Positions 1-7,082 are shown, counted from the first letter of the stretch. The stretch: 11,295 bases of DNA from DAIOHQ01 sp036744635 (GCA_036744635.1 DAIOHQ010000166.1:1-11295), one strand, 5' to 3'. Numbers and translations: made by a program. The notes: a model not told the origin generated them from the sequence alone.

Positions 1-1938
1 CTTCGAGCATTGTGGGCACAGGTAGTGTGTACATTCAATTGCAACCCGCTCTAAATACCTATCCTTGGCCGGCGAGATCGGGGTGAGCGGATAGAGATCA
101 CCATACCAGAACTTGCGATAGCCCTTGACTTCTTCGACCAGACGTCGGGTTTTCTCGGCCGAAAACCCGCTGTCGCGATACGGCAGTTCCAGCACCAGTC
201 CGGCCGTCACCACGCTGCGCAGTTCATAGATATCCGCCTGCCAGGCGCACGGAGTGTGCAGCGGAATATAGAGGCTTAGACACACGTTCTGCGCCTGGTG
301 GGCATCCTCTGACCCTTGTTGGCAATTGATGTCGCTTTGCCACAACACCACCGATCGCATGCACATTTCCAGGTCGATCCGCCGTCCGCCACTGGCGCAG
401 TTATCGATCACCAGGCCAGGATTCTTTGCTCGCAGCTCATCCCACATTTCATACAAGCCCTCGACGTAGCGGATCTCCGTCATCCCCTGACGGTCGGGCG
501 CATCGTTGGCCTGCCAGACACCCAGGGGATCCATGTTGAAGTCATTTCGATACCAGTCCAGGCCGTACTCCTTGATGCGTCGCAACAACAGGTCTGTCAG
601 CCAGCGCCGCGCCGCTGGATCGTCAAGCTTAAAAAGCCCGCCGTTTTTGCCGCCATGAACAAACTCCGGATGCTCGTTGGCGATCTGCGTTCCGGCGGCG
701 ACGCGCTCGGGTTCAAACCATGCCATGAATCGCATATCCATTTTGCGACAGGCATCGCTCACGGGCTTGAGACCGCGAGGAAATCGATCATGCGCCGTCC
801 AGTTGCCGACCCCATTGGGGAAGCCGCCGGGAAACCATTCCGCGTCGAGCCACGAGACTTCACAGCCGATGTCCCGCGCCGCAGTTGCCTGCTGAATCTG
901 TCCTTCCTCGCTGGACCACGTTGCATCCCCTTTGTACCGGTCAAAACATTGAAGGAACGCCGGGATCAGGACCGGTCGACCGTCGAGCTGCGGCGAGTAG
1001 TGTTGGAGCATCAAACGCCGAAAGCGATTATGGGCCTCCATCCGATCGCCGCGCCACGTCATCAGCAGGATACGCGGGCTACGGATCTTCTCGCCCGGGT
1101 GCAGGATCAGGTGCGTGCGTTCCATCCCGGCCCGCAGGCGCACGGAGTTCGTGGCTGAACGGTCGATGGAGGCCGCCCACTGGCCACTCCATCCAATCGC
1201 CGCGAACACCCCTTGGGTGCCGAAGGCTATGTTGAAAAAGGGAAACGTCCCGTTTGAGGAGCGCCCTCCAGTCGGTGCGAGGTGAATTGGCTTGCCGGGC
1301 TCGATGGCGAATTCCAAAGGCTGGAAGGAATCCGCCGTGCAGTTGTCGCCGGCAATGCGGTGCAAGACGGCGGCCCGCCCGTGGGCTGGCATATTCAAGC
1401 CCACGTCGAGGGGCTGAATGTCCTCGATGAGAGGCGTATCCTCCTTGCCCTGATTCTCGAAGGTCAGCAACCAATCCACCGCCGGGTAGCGTTTGTAGGC
1501 GACGGCGATGGCGGTGACGGACAGACCGCTGATCGGATCAGTCCATCGCACCGAATGCTCGATACGGTCTGGTAAGTCCTTGCTTTGGGCCTCTCGCCGC
1601 CATCCTTTCAATAGTTTTGACGAAGGGGTCTTACCGTACATGAAGGAAAAAGGCGTCTGGTCCAGACCGAAGAGTAAGTCCTGTGCCGGCCGGGCCGTGG
1701 GGGATGGTTCACCGGCGAAGACCGTCGCGGTCCACGCGTTCGCCTCGGCGATTTCAGCGGGCGGTGCCATGATTGAGTCTGCGATCGGAGTCTCAGAAGT
1801 TTCAGGCCGTGTCGTCGTCGCGTTCCCGGCTGGCTGGGCCGCCATCGTGGTAGCCTTTCGTGCCCAGTTCGCAGCCCCCGCGAACAAGAGGACCGTTAAC
1901 AGCATCGCCGACCGCTTCATGTAAATCGGACTTCTCAT
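1..1938 (-). CDS. Secreted alpha-galactosidase, GH36/melibiase type (3' end outside window)
   Basis: The minus-strand frame is open from 1938 to the window edge (646 codons, no stop). It probably hydrolyses terminal alpha-galactosides outside the cytoplasm. Residues 7-22 (Lys-Arg, then AMLLTVLLFAGAA) look like a signal peptide. A beta-rich N-terminal domain is followed from about residue 325 by a TIM-barrel. WYRNDFNMDPLG (462-473) holds the expected nucleophile Asp466, and DNCASGGRRID (512-522) followed by WQSD (533-536) gives acid/base Asp536. These are the GH36/GH-D clan catalytic strands, with Arg-Asn in place of the commoner Lys-Trp before the nucleophile. The start at 1938 has AGGA 9 nt upstream; an in-frame ATG at 1920 is the alternative and still keeps the signal peptide. 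The last ~20 residues (after about ISPAKD, 621-626) stop resembling the family, which normally runs into a further beta-domain here. The gene is divergent from nothing nearby; the next gene upstream is co-oriented. Confidence 0.85.
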   Translation of the reverse strand, partial: MRSPIYMKRSAMLLTVLLFAGAANWARKATTMAAQPAGNATTTRPETSETPIADSIMAPPAEIAEANAWTATVFAGEPSPTARPAQDLLFGLDQTPFSFMYGKTPSSKLLKGWRREAQSKDLPDRIEHSVRWTDPISGLSVTAIAVAYKRYPAVDWLLTFENQGKEDTPLIEDIQPLDVGLNMPAHGRAAVLHRIAGDNCTADSFQPLEFAIEPGKPIHLAPTGGRSSNGTFPFFNIAFGTQGVFAAIGWSGQWAASIDRSATNSVRLRAGMERTHLILHPGEKIRSPRILLMTWRGDRMEAHNRFRRLMLQHYSPQLDGRPVLIPAFLQCFDRYKGDATWSSEEGQIQQATAARDIGCEVSWLDAEWFPGGFPNGVGNWTAHDRFPRGLKPVSDACRKMDMRFMAWFEPERVAAGTQIANEHPEFVHGGKNGGLFKLDDPAARRWLTDLLLRRIKEYGLDWYRNDFNMDPLGVWQANDAPDRQGMTEIRYVEGLYEMWDELRAKNPGLVIDNCASGGRRIDLEMCMRSVVLWQSDINCQQGSEDAHQAQNVCLSLYIPLHTPCAWQADIYELRSVVTAGLVLELPYRDSGFSAEKTRRLVEEVKGYRKFWYGDLYPLTPISPAKDRYLERVAIECTHYLCPQCSK

Positions 1939-2214
1939 TTTTATTCATCCTGAAACCGTGCGCAACGAGAGGTCTGACCTTGAACATCGGTGCCGACTCT
2001 TCTTGACGTACCATTCAGAATGACATTTGTTACCAACGCAGATGTTCCAAGAGCATGCGCCTTCATTGGTTGGCGCGCGAGAGCCTGTGAACAGGGTTGC
2101 CTTCGGGGAGCCATTGGATGTGGTAGCAAAATTCAGCCATCCAACCAGTTAACGCAGAACCCCGCGAGGCCACCCCTCCGGGGTTTTGGCGTTTACACCA
2201 GCAACTGCAATGGT
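1939..2214. other. Intergenic region upstream of the GH36 gene
   Basis: About 275 bp with no convincing gene, and more AT-rich than its flanks. It should contain the promoter of the minus-strand GH36 gene, but I cannot pick -35/-10 boxes with confidence. It holds an inverted repeat TTGGATG (2114-2120) / CATCCAA (2138-2144), centres 24 bp apart, that could be an operator or chance, and the short odd palindrome CATTCAGAATG at 2012-2022. A GC-rich hairpin lies at 2158-2185. Confidence 0.4.
2158..2187. terminator. Possible GC-rich hairpin terminator
   Basis: AACCCCG (2158-2164) pairs with CGGGGTT (2179-2185), giving a 7-bp stem with a 14-nt loop, followed by two more T on the plus strand. It sits just past the restored end (2215) of the minus-strand MDR gene, so it may terminate that transcript. 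However, the T run is on the plus side, so its working direction is uncertain. Confidence 0.4.
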
Positions 2215-2377
2215 TTACGAGCAGTACGGGTCTTTTCCGACCCAGTTTGCCCAGTCGAACGTGCGCGTCAGCGTCTACCAGTGCCCGGTCGCCAGCGACG
2301 AGTAGACCGCATCACACTCCTCAGGCTTTGCCGCTTGATATAACGATGCAACGCGCACCCGTCCCGCCGCCAGCTGC
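2215..2377 (-). pseudogene. Out-of-frame 3' tail of the MDR dehydrogenase
   Basis: Dropping one G near 2377 joins the upstream MDR frame (GNLQAAL) to QLAAGRVRVASLYQ and on to CDAVYSSLATGHW. That is the expected MDR C-terminal pattern: a helix, GR-V, then a paired 'Y..L..G' helix. The frame then meets TAG at 2275-2277. Reading through it gives TLTRTFDWANW and a TAA at 2215-2217; family members often end in a similar F-D-W strand. So the native 3' end appears to have two lesions, a 1-nt insertion and a nonsense codon. This is my reading of the frames, not a computed alignment. Confidence 0.55.
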
Positions 2378-3220
2378 GAGCGCGGCCTGTAGGTTTCCAT
2401 GGAAGCTGATAGGCCGGAATGGCGCGGGATAGAGCGGAAGCTCTGACTCCAGGCCGCTGCGCAAGTGCACATGGCGATAAAATATCTCGTGCAGCAATGC
2501 GTGGGCCGAGATATCCGTCTTCTTCTCCCAGGGCGCGCCGATCAGCACCACTTCGCCACCCTGCCGCACGACCTTGCACGCCGATAGAATCGCCGCTTCG
2601 TGGCCGGAACAATCGACTGCCAGCGACACCTGATCGACCAGGCGCGGGTCGTTCTCCGGCTGCTGGTCGATGATGGTCGCAACCGACAGCTTCGCGAGCA
2701 GTTCCCGCCGCCACCCCAGCGGGTCTGCCGCGAAGACTTCGTATCCGCATCCGGCAAATATCTGGCAGGCGAGATTTCCTATTGGTCCCAATCCGGTGAT
2801 CAGCACCTTCTCCGGCGGCCGGGCTGCTGTAGTCGTCAGTACGCTCATCGCCACCGCCATAAGCCTGGCAAAGCCCGCATGTGCGGGTGGCAGCCCGGCG
2901 GGGACTTTCACGGCCATGTGCGCTTCTACGCGCTGGTATGACTGATGTCGACCGATGCACAAAGCCAGGTCGCCGATCTTGAATGCCTGCACATCGGACC
3001 CGACCCGCTCTACGCGAAAGACCGCCGCATATCCTGGTGAATTTGGGAAGTTTGAAGCACGATAGAATCCATTCAGTTCGGTTCCGGGACTGATCAACGA
3101 CGTCAGCGTGTGCCCGGCTATTTCCGTTGAAGCCAATGGCGCATGATCGGGCTTCATGGCTACCAACTCGGCATGCTCGCGCCGAGTGATCATTACTGTT
3201 GTTTCGCTTGGTTGAGTCAC
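2321..3220 (-). CDS. Zinc-independent-type MDR (alcohol dehydrogenase-like) oxidoreductase, 3' end frameshifted
   Basis: Medium-chain dehydrogenase/reductase of the subgroup that includes BchC-like and 'zinc-binding dehydrogenase' proteins; probably an NAD(P)-dependent sugar or polyol dehydrogenase in the cytosol. The GroES-like N-terminal half carries SLISPGTELNGFY, where the catalytic-zinc Cys of classical ADHs is absent, and FPNSPGYAAVFRVERVG. The Rossmann half carries LITGLGPIGNLACQ (the GxGxxG nucleotide loop) and VDCSGHEAAI. Start choice: the GTG at 3218-3220 has AAGG 9 nt upstream; an ATG at 3191-3193 is the alternative with a poorer ribosome site. The frame stops early at TGA 2321-2323, giving about 300 aa against 320-350 for the family, with an unrelated end (GGGTGARCIVISSGKA). 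The homologous tail continues in another frame (see 2215-2377). It is divergently transcribed from the Gfo/Idh gene, and the two probably share control from the region between them. Confidence 0.75.
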   Translation of the reverse strand: MTQPSETTVMITRREHAELVAMKPDHAPLASTEIAGHTLTSLISPGTELNGFYRASNFPNSPGYAAVFRVERVGSDVQAFKIGDLALCIGRHQSYQRVEAHMAVKVPAGLPPAHAGFARLMAVAMSVLTTTAARPPEKVLITGLGPIGNLACQIFAGCGYEVFAADPLGWRRELLAKLSVATIIDQQPENDPRLVDQVSLAVDCSGHEAAILSACKVVRQGGEVVLIGAPWEKKTDISAHALLHEIFYRHVHLRSGLESELPLYPAPFRPISFHGNLQAALAAGGGTGARCIVISSGKA

Positions 3221-3262
3221 GAGGCAATGCCTTGAGGCCTGGCAACAATCAAATGATTCCGA

Positions 3263-3290
3263 TTGACAGAAACCCCATTTTATCGATAAA
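3263..3290 (+). promoter_or_regulatory. Sigma70-like promoter of the plus-strand sugar cluster
   Basis: A perfect -35 TTGACA (3263-3268), a 16-nt spacer, and GATAAA (3285-3290) as a -10 matching 4 of 6 consensus bases. It lies 42 bp before the Gfo/Idh start, in an AT-rich patch that stands out from the GC-rich surroundings. Confidence 0.55.
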
Positions 3291-3291
3291 A
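3278..3291. promoter_or_regulatory. Perfect 14-bp palindrome overlapping the -10: candidate operator
   Basis: TTTTATCGATAAAA is self-complementary over all 14 bases and covers the -10 box, so a bound dimer would block the promoter. The central CpG is typical of LacI-family operators; GntR/FadR sites more often have a G-T...A-C core. No LacI gene is in the window. Because the site lies between divergent genes it could act on both. Confidence 0.45.
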
Positions 3292-3317
3292 ATTCAACCG
3301 GTCTTCCAGGAAAAAAT

Positions 3318-3323
3318 CGGAGG
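3318..3323 (+). promoter_or_regulatory. Ribosome binding site of the Gfo/Idh gene
   Basis: CGGAGG placed 8 nt before ATG 3332. This is a strong Shine-Dalgarno that fixes the start. Confidence 0.75.
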
Positions 3324-3331
3324 CACTTCCC

Positions 3332-4369
3332 ATGGACGCGTTGCGAGTCGGGATCGTCGGCTTGGGGTGGGTGGCCGGAGCGCACATTCAGACATTTAAG
3401 TCTGTGAAAGGCGCGGACGCCACCGCCGTCTGTTCGCGGCGGCCGCAAGACTCCGCCGAGTTGGAAAGGAAATTCGGCATTCCCCTCAAAGTCTATAATG
3501 ATTACGCGGCAATGCTGGCCGATCCGGAAATCGACGTCATTGATATCTGCACCCCGCCTGCACTTCACGCTGCGGAGGCAATTGCCGCGGCGCAGGCGAA
3601 AAAGCACCTGCTCATCGAGAAGCCGATCTGCCTGAATTTCCAGGACGCAAAGGCGATTCGGGAGGCGATTGCCAAGGCCAGGGTCAAGGCCTGCGTCTGC
3701 TTCGAATGCCGATTCAGCGCGCATTTCGCGCTGGTCAATTCCGTAGTGGAGCAGGGACTGCTTGGCGACATACACTACGCCGAGGTGGATTATTACCACG
3801 GTGTGGGCCCGTGGTACGGCCAATACGAGTGGAACATCAAAAAGGATATGGGCGGCAGCAGTCTGCTGACGGCCGGATGTCACGCGGTCGATGCCCTGCT
3901 GTTTTTCATGAAAGACGCAGTAGAGGAAGTGACCAGCTACGGGACACGCTCGAAAAATCCGGTCTTTGCGCCGTATGAATACGACACGACCACGGCCACG
4001 ATCCTGAAGTTCAAGAACGGCGGGATAGGAAAGGTGGCGTCGGTGATCGACTGTCTGCAGCCGTATTATTTCCACGTGCATCTGGTGGGCAGCGAGGGGA
4101 GCCTGCTGGATAACCGCTTCTACTCGGCCAAATTACCGGGCATGACCAAGGAGCGATGGAGCACGCTGGAGACGGCTCTGATCGATTCCGGCGACGTCAG
4201 TGATCACCCCTATCAACCTCAGTTTCAGGCATTCGTGGACAGCGTGCGCGAAAACCGGACGATGCCGCGCACGGATTTCGACAGCGCGTTCGAAAGCCAT
4301 CGCGTGGTCTGCGCCGCGGATCTTTCGGCGGCGCGGGGCGCAAGCGTGAAGCTTGCAGAGCTGAAGTGA
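3332..4369 (+). CDS. Gfo/Idh/MocA family NAD(P)-dependent oxidoreductase
   Basis: Cytosolic dehydrogenase of the glucose-fructose oxidoreductase / inositol dehydrogenase family, 345 aa (normal length), probably oxidising a sugar or sugar derivative. The N-terminal Rossmann fold shows GIVGLGWVAGAH (7-18) and DICTPPALHA (71-80). The cofactor/catalytic EKP sits at 96-98 (Lys97). The C-terminal alpha/beta domain has GGSSLLTAGCHAVDAL (174-189) with His184. The residue four before that His is Thr180, where many family members have Asp. The start is fixed by the Shine-Dalgarno at 3318-3323. The gene heads the plus-strand cluster; the aldolase follows about 100 bp later. The substrate cannot be read from sequence; galactose or a related sugar is inferred from the neighbours. 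Confidence 0.88.
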   Translation: MDALRVGIVGLGWVAGAHIQTFKSVKGADATAVCSRRPQDSAELERKFGIPLKVYNDYAAMLADPEIDVIDICTPPALHAAEAIAAAQAKKHLLIEKPICLNFQDAKAIREAIAKARVKACVCFECRFSAHFALVNSVVEQGLLGDIHYAEVDYYHGVGPWYGQYEWNIKKDMGGSSLLTAGCHAVDALLFFMKDAVEEVTSYGTRSKNPVFAPYEYDTTTATILKFKNGGIGKVASVIDCLQPYYFHVHLVGSEGSLLDNRFYSAKLPGMTKERWSTLETALIDSGDVSDHPYQPQFQAFVDSVRENRTMPRTDFDSAFESHRVVCAADLSAARGASVKLAELK

Positions 4370-4405
4370 GCGCAATTGGCGAAGTGGGGCGATGCCGACG
4401 ATTGG

Positions 4406-4468
4406 ATGCTCGACATGGATCAGAAAGAGTAACTCAACGGCGAGCAAGGGGCGCGTGCCGGGCCGAAG
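4406..4468 (+). pseudogene. In-frame leader of the aldolase interrupted by TAA
   Basis: In the aldolase frame an upstream ATG (4406) reads MLDMDQKE, then TAA (4430-4432), then LNGEQGARAGPK, running straight into the annotated GTG start. HpcH/HpaI proteins usually open with a short helix of the form K-E-x-L-x-x-G-E before the first strand, and KE-stop-LNGE has that shape. The native N-terminus may therefore have been here, with TAA a nonsense change. Short and suggestive only. Confidence 0.35.
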
Positions 4469-5281
4469 GTGCTGCGCGGCGCTACGGTATTTAGCTGCTC
4501 CACCGCATTGGCCGAACTTGCCGGCAAGATCGGATTTGACGCCGTCTGGATCGACATGGAACACGGGCCGGCGGGGTTCTGGGAGGTGGCGAATCTGTGC
4601 CTGGCCGTGGAGGCGGGAGGGGCGATTCCGGTGGTCCGGGTGCCGGACGCGCAGCGCTGCCATATCCTGCGCGCGCTCGAGGTGGGAGCGCGGATGGTGG
4701 TGGTTCCAATGGTCAATTCTATGGAAGAGGCCAGGCAGGTCGTGGCACATGGGCGGTTCGCGCCGGTTGGCCGCCGCGGCTTGAATACGCGGACCCGTGG
4801 CATGGGATTTGGGTTGCAGCCGGTGCGCTCAGCCATGGCGGCGGCCGACGCGCGGATCGAGTTGCTGGCGCAGGTGGAAACGCGGGAGGCGGTGCAACGG
4901 GTGGATGACATCTGCGGGGTTGATGGATTATCCGGCATTCTGGTCGGACCGGCGGATTTGTCGGTCGATATGGGCATCGCCGGAGAGTTTGACAACCCCG
5001 AGCTCCTGTCGGCAGTGGTCGGGTGTGTAAAGCGCGCAAAATTAGCTGGCAAGCGCTGCGGCATTCTGGTCGCCCCCGGACCCTTGTTGGATGCGGCACT
5101 GGATGCGGGGTGCAATCTGGCATTTATCGGAGGTGATGTCTCAGACTTGTCGCGCTGCTGGCGGGAATTGCTCCAGCGCGTCACGTGTGGCATAGCCAGG
5201 ACATCCGACCGGAACATTCCTGGGGGAGCGCCGGTGAGTCCAGGTGGAGGCGACAAGCATGGAACTGGAACGAATCATTGA
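4469..5281 (+). CDS. HpcH/HpaI family aldolase (2-keto-3-deoxy acid aldolase-like)
   Basis: Class II, metal-dependent pyruvate aldolase fold (TIM barrel) that splits 2-keto-3-deoxy sugar acids or related hydroxy-keto acids into pyruvate plus an aldehyde. Visible family motifs: FDAVWIDMEHGP with the base His32, PVVRVP with Arg57, QVETREAV with metal ligand Glu137, and GPADLSVDMG with metal ligand Asp163. The start is uncertain: GTG 4469 is the only start after the in-frame TAA at 4430 and leaves out the usual first helix; an A/G-rich stretch AAGGGG is too far upstream to help. The C-terminal ~35 residues (after about RVTCGIA) are Gly/Pro-rich and look non-native. The gene lies downstream of the Gfo/Idh gene and its stop overlaps the next start (5259). 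Probably supplies the cleavage step after the dehydratase encoded downstream. Confidence 0.8.
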   Translation: MLRGATVFSCSTALAELAGKIGFDAVWIDMEHGPAGFWEVANLCLAVEAGGAIPVVRVPDAQRCHILRALEVGARMVVVPMVNSMEEARQVVAHGRFAPVGRRGLNTRTRGMGFGLQPVRSAMAAADARIELLAQVETREAVQRVDDICGVDGLSGILVGPADLSVDMGIAGEFDNPELLSAVVGCVKRAKLAGKRCGILVAPGPLLDAALDAGCNLAFIGGDVSDLSRCWRELLQRVTCGIARTSDRNIPGGAPVSPGGGDKHGTGTNH

Positions 5282-5471
5282 CTGGGACTCTTTCGTGGCA
5301 CGCCAGCAAGACCCGCTGCAAAACCGTCTGGCATGTCGGCTCGGCGGCGCCACTTTCCCCTTCCGACCCAGCCGAAGCGGAGCAGCGGATGAGACCACTA
5401 GACTCAACCATGCTAAGAGGGTTGTGGGCGGCGGTGCCCACGCCGTGGGACGGCGAGGGCCGGAAGCTTGA
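5259..5471 (+). pseudogene. Short ORF with strong ribosome site, probable 5' remnant of an unidentified gene
   Basis: An ATG at 5259 overlaps the aldolase stop and has GGAGG 8 nt upstream, the arrangement expected of a translationally coupled gene. It encodes MELERIIDWDSFVARQQD and onward. The first 30-35 residues look protein-like. After about 5350 the frame is Arg/Gly-rich and is a shadow of the DapA remnant in another frame. I do not recognise the family. It is either the broken start of a lost gene or a short ORF whose initiation site survived a rearrangement. Confidence 0.35.
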
Positions 5472-5634
5472 TGAGCGCGCCCTACATGACAACTGCCAGG
5501 CTCGTCCAACCTACTCCCCAGTGCAAGACCCAATGCAGAACAAATTGAAGGAAGCATTCGATCAATTCTGGTCGGCTGAAATCAAAGCCGAATGCCCCGG
5601 CGAGGCGCGTGCGAGCAAGGAGGCACTGTGCTGA
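5389..5634 (+). pseudogene. DapA/dihydrodipicolinate synthase-family N-terminal remnant with foreign tail
   Basis: From ATG 5389 (GGAG 6 nt upstream) the frame reads MRPLDSTMLRGLWAAVPTPW then DGEGRKLDERALHDN. This is the first strand and helix of the DapA superfamily (LRGxxxAxPTPxDxxGxxD). Members include KDG aldolase and 2-keto-3-deoxy-arabinonate/glucarate dehydratases. After Asn at about 5490 homology ends: the rest of the barrel (about 250 residues with the Tyr and Lys active site) is missing. The last ~47 residues (CQARPTYSPVQDPMQNK and on, to TGA 5632) are of unknown origin and more AT-rich. The stop overlaps the GTG start of the aldehyde dehydrogenase, so the tail may be the natural end of some gene. 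Cannot be an active enzyme. Confidence 0.6.
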
Positions 5635-7082
5635 ATTCACCTCTCATTTCCGCGCCGCGGAGCTACATCAACGGGCAATGGACCGGCGCCGAGTCGGGCG
5701 CTACGTTCCCTGTGCGCAACCCCGCCACTGGAGAGCACCTGGCGGATGTACCGAATCTGGCTACGGCCCAGACCGTCACGGCGATCGCCGCAGCCGAAGC
5801 CGCTTGGCGCCGGGAGCCGCCCGCGACCCAGCGTGCCGCGTGGTTGACGGCGATGGCCGAGTCGTTGACGCGCCACCGTGGCGAGATGGCTCGGATTATT
5901 ACCCTCGAGCAGGGCAAGCCATTGGCTGAGTCGGCGGCGGAGGTCGACTACGCCGCCGGTTTCTTCCGCTTCTTCGCGGCGCAATTGCCGCAGTTGGAGC
6001 CGCGCTCCTTTCCCGAGCATATCCGGGGACTGCACTGGCGCACTCGATTCCGACCGGCCGGAGTTGTCGCTCTGATCACTCCGTGGAACTTTCCGCTGGC
6101 AATGCTCGCCAAGAAGCTCGCTCCGGCGCTGGCCGCCGGATGCGGCATCATTGCCAAGCCTTCGGAGCTGACCCCGCTCACCGCCATCGCCCTGTGGGGG
6201 CTGCTCGATCAGCTCGACTTGCCGCCGGGCCTTGCCAATCTGGTTACCGGTGAACCGGCGCCGATTGCCGCCGCGCTGTGTGCGCATCCGGCGGTGCGGG
6301 TCATCAGCTTCACCGGCTCGGGCGAGGTAGGCCGAACGCTTCTGGCGGCGTCGGCGGCGCACGTCAAGCGGCTGGCGCTGGAACTCGGGGGAAATGCGCC
6401 CTATCTGGTGTTTGACGACGCGGATATCGATATCGCCGCCGATTCCCTGATGGCGAACAAATTCCGCTGCGCCGGGCAAACTTGCGTGTGCGCCAACCGG
6501 GTGCTGGTCCAGCGCGCAATCGCGGGCACGTTCGTCGACGCCCTGGCAGGCCGCGTTCGGCGGCTGAAGGTTGGCAACGGCCTGGATCCCGCCACCAACA
6601 TTGGTCCGTTAATCAATCGTGCGGCGATGCAGAAAGTCCTGCGGCACGTCAACGATGCGCTGCAGAACGGAGCACATCGGCCGGTAGGCGGAGAGGTCGG
6701 GCCGCCGCCGTCGGAGGGGCACGATTGGGGCGCCTTTTTTCCCCCGACTATTCTGACCAACACGACACCCGAGATGCTCCTCAGCCGCGAGGAGACGTTT
6801 GGACCGATCCTCGCGCTCGGGTCCTTTGACACCGAAGATCAGGCCGTAGCTCTGGCCAACTCGACTCCGTATGGACTGGCGGCGTACCTTTTCACCGCGA
6901 AGATCGAGCGCGCGCAGCGGGTGGCTCGGGCGTTGGATTTTGGACACATCGGGATCAACACCGGCAGCGGACCAACCCCAGAAATGCCGTTTGGAGGAAT
7001 GAAACAGTCCGGGTTCGGGCGCGAGGGTGGAATAGAGGGATTGCTGGAATTCATCGAGGTTCAGGCGGTCGTCTCGGCGTGA
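5628..7082 (+). CDS. NAD(P)-dependent aldehyde dehydrogenase (semialdehyde dehydrogenase type)
   Basis: Complete ALDH-superfamily enzyme, 484 aa from the GTG, that oxidises an aldehyde to a carboxylic acid in the cytosol. Closest in feel to succinate-/alpha-ketoglutarate-semialdehyde dehydrogenases (GabD-like C-terminus PFGGMKQSGFGREGG). Key residues from the GTG start: TPWNFP with Asn154, KPSE with Lys177, FTGSGEVGR for NAD binding, LELGG with general base Glu252, GQTC with nucleophile Cys286, and EETFGP. Start: AAGGAGG at 5617-5623 lies only 4 nt before GTG 5628; an ATG at 5592 (12 codons more) has no good ribosome site. The start overlaps the end of the DapA remnant. In context it would oxidise glyceraldehyde or a ketoglutarate semialdehyde; the sequence cannot decide which. 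No damage seen. Confidence 0.9.
   Translation: MLNSPLISAPRSYINGQWTGAESGATFPVRNPATGEHLADVPNLATAQTVTAIAAAEAAWRREPPATQRAAWLTAMAESLTRHRGEMARIITLEQGKPLAESAAEVDYAAGFFRFFAAQLPQLEPRSFPEHIRGLHWRTRFRPAGVVALITPWNFPLAMLAKKLAPALAAGCGIIAKPSELTPLTAIALWGLLDQLDLPPGLANLVTGEPAPIAAALCAHPAVRVISFTGSGEVGRTLLAASAAHVKRLALELGGNAPYLVFDDADIDIAADSLMANKFRCAGQTCVCANRVLVQRAIAGTFVDALAGRVRRLKVGNGLDPATNIGPLINRAAMQKVLRHVNDALQNGAHRPVGGEVGPPPSEGHDWGAFFPPTILTNTTPEMLLSREETFGPILALGSFDTEDQAVALANSTPYGLAAYLFTAKIERAQRVARALDFGHIGINTGSGPTPEMPFGGMKQSGFGREGGIEGLLEFIEVQAVVSA

Noticed and set aside
316..1158. Long plus-strand ORF (280 aa)
   Set aside because: It is antisense to the GH36 gene. The minus-strand frame has clear catalytic motifs and a signal peptide, and this one has no recognisable family pattern.
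2063..2140. Minus-strand 25-codon ORF (MAEFCYHIQWLPEGNPVHRL...)
   Set aside because: Only a weak ribosome site and no support beyond being open; too short to call.
2138..2187. Integron attC-like site
   Set aside because: The hairpin and GTTAAC nearby do not fit paired R''/R' core sites, and no cassette gene is present.
2268..3248. Second long minus-strand frame (326 aa)
   Set aside because: Arg-rich shadow of the MDR gene in another frame. Only the other two frames show MDR motifs.
3221..4081. Upstream extension of the minus-strand MDR frame
   Set aside because: Beyond 3220 the open frame runs through the promoter region and antisense to the Gfo/Idh gene. Homology starts near MITRREHAELV and a GTG with a ribosome site lies at 3220.
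2215..5281. Stop-codon reassignment
   Set aside because: The suspect internal stops are of different kinds (TAG in MDR, TAA before the aldolase) and intact genes here end normally with TGA, TAG and TAA. Lesions or errors explain them better.
5637..6479. Minus-strand 280-aa ORF under the aldehyde dehydrogenase
   Set aside because: Arg/Gly-rich antisense shadow of an intact, motif-complete ALDH gene.
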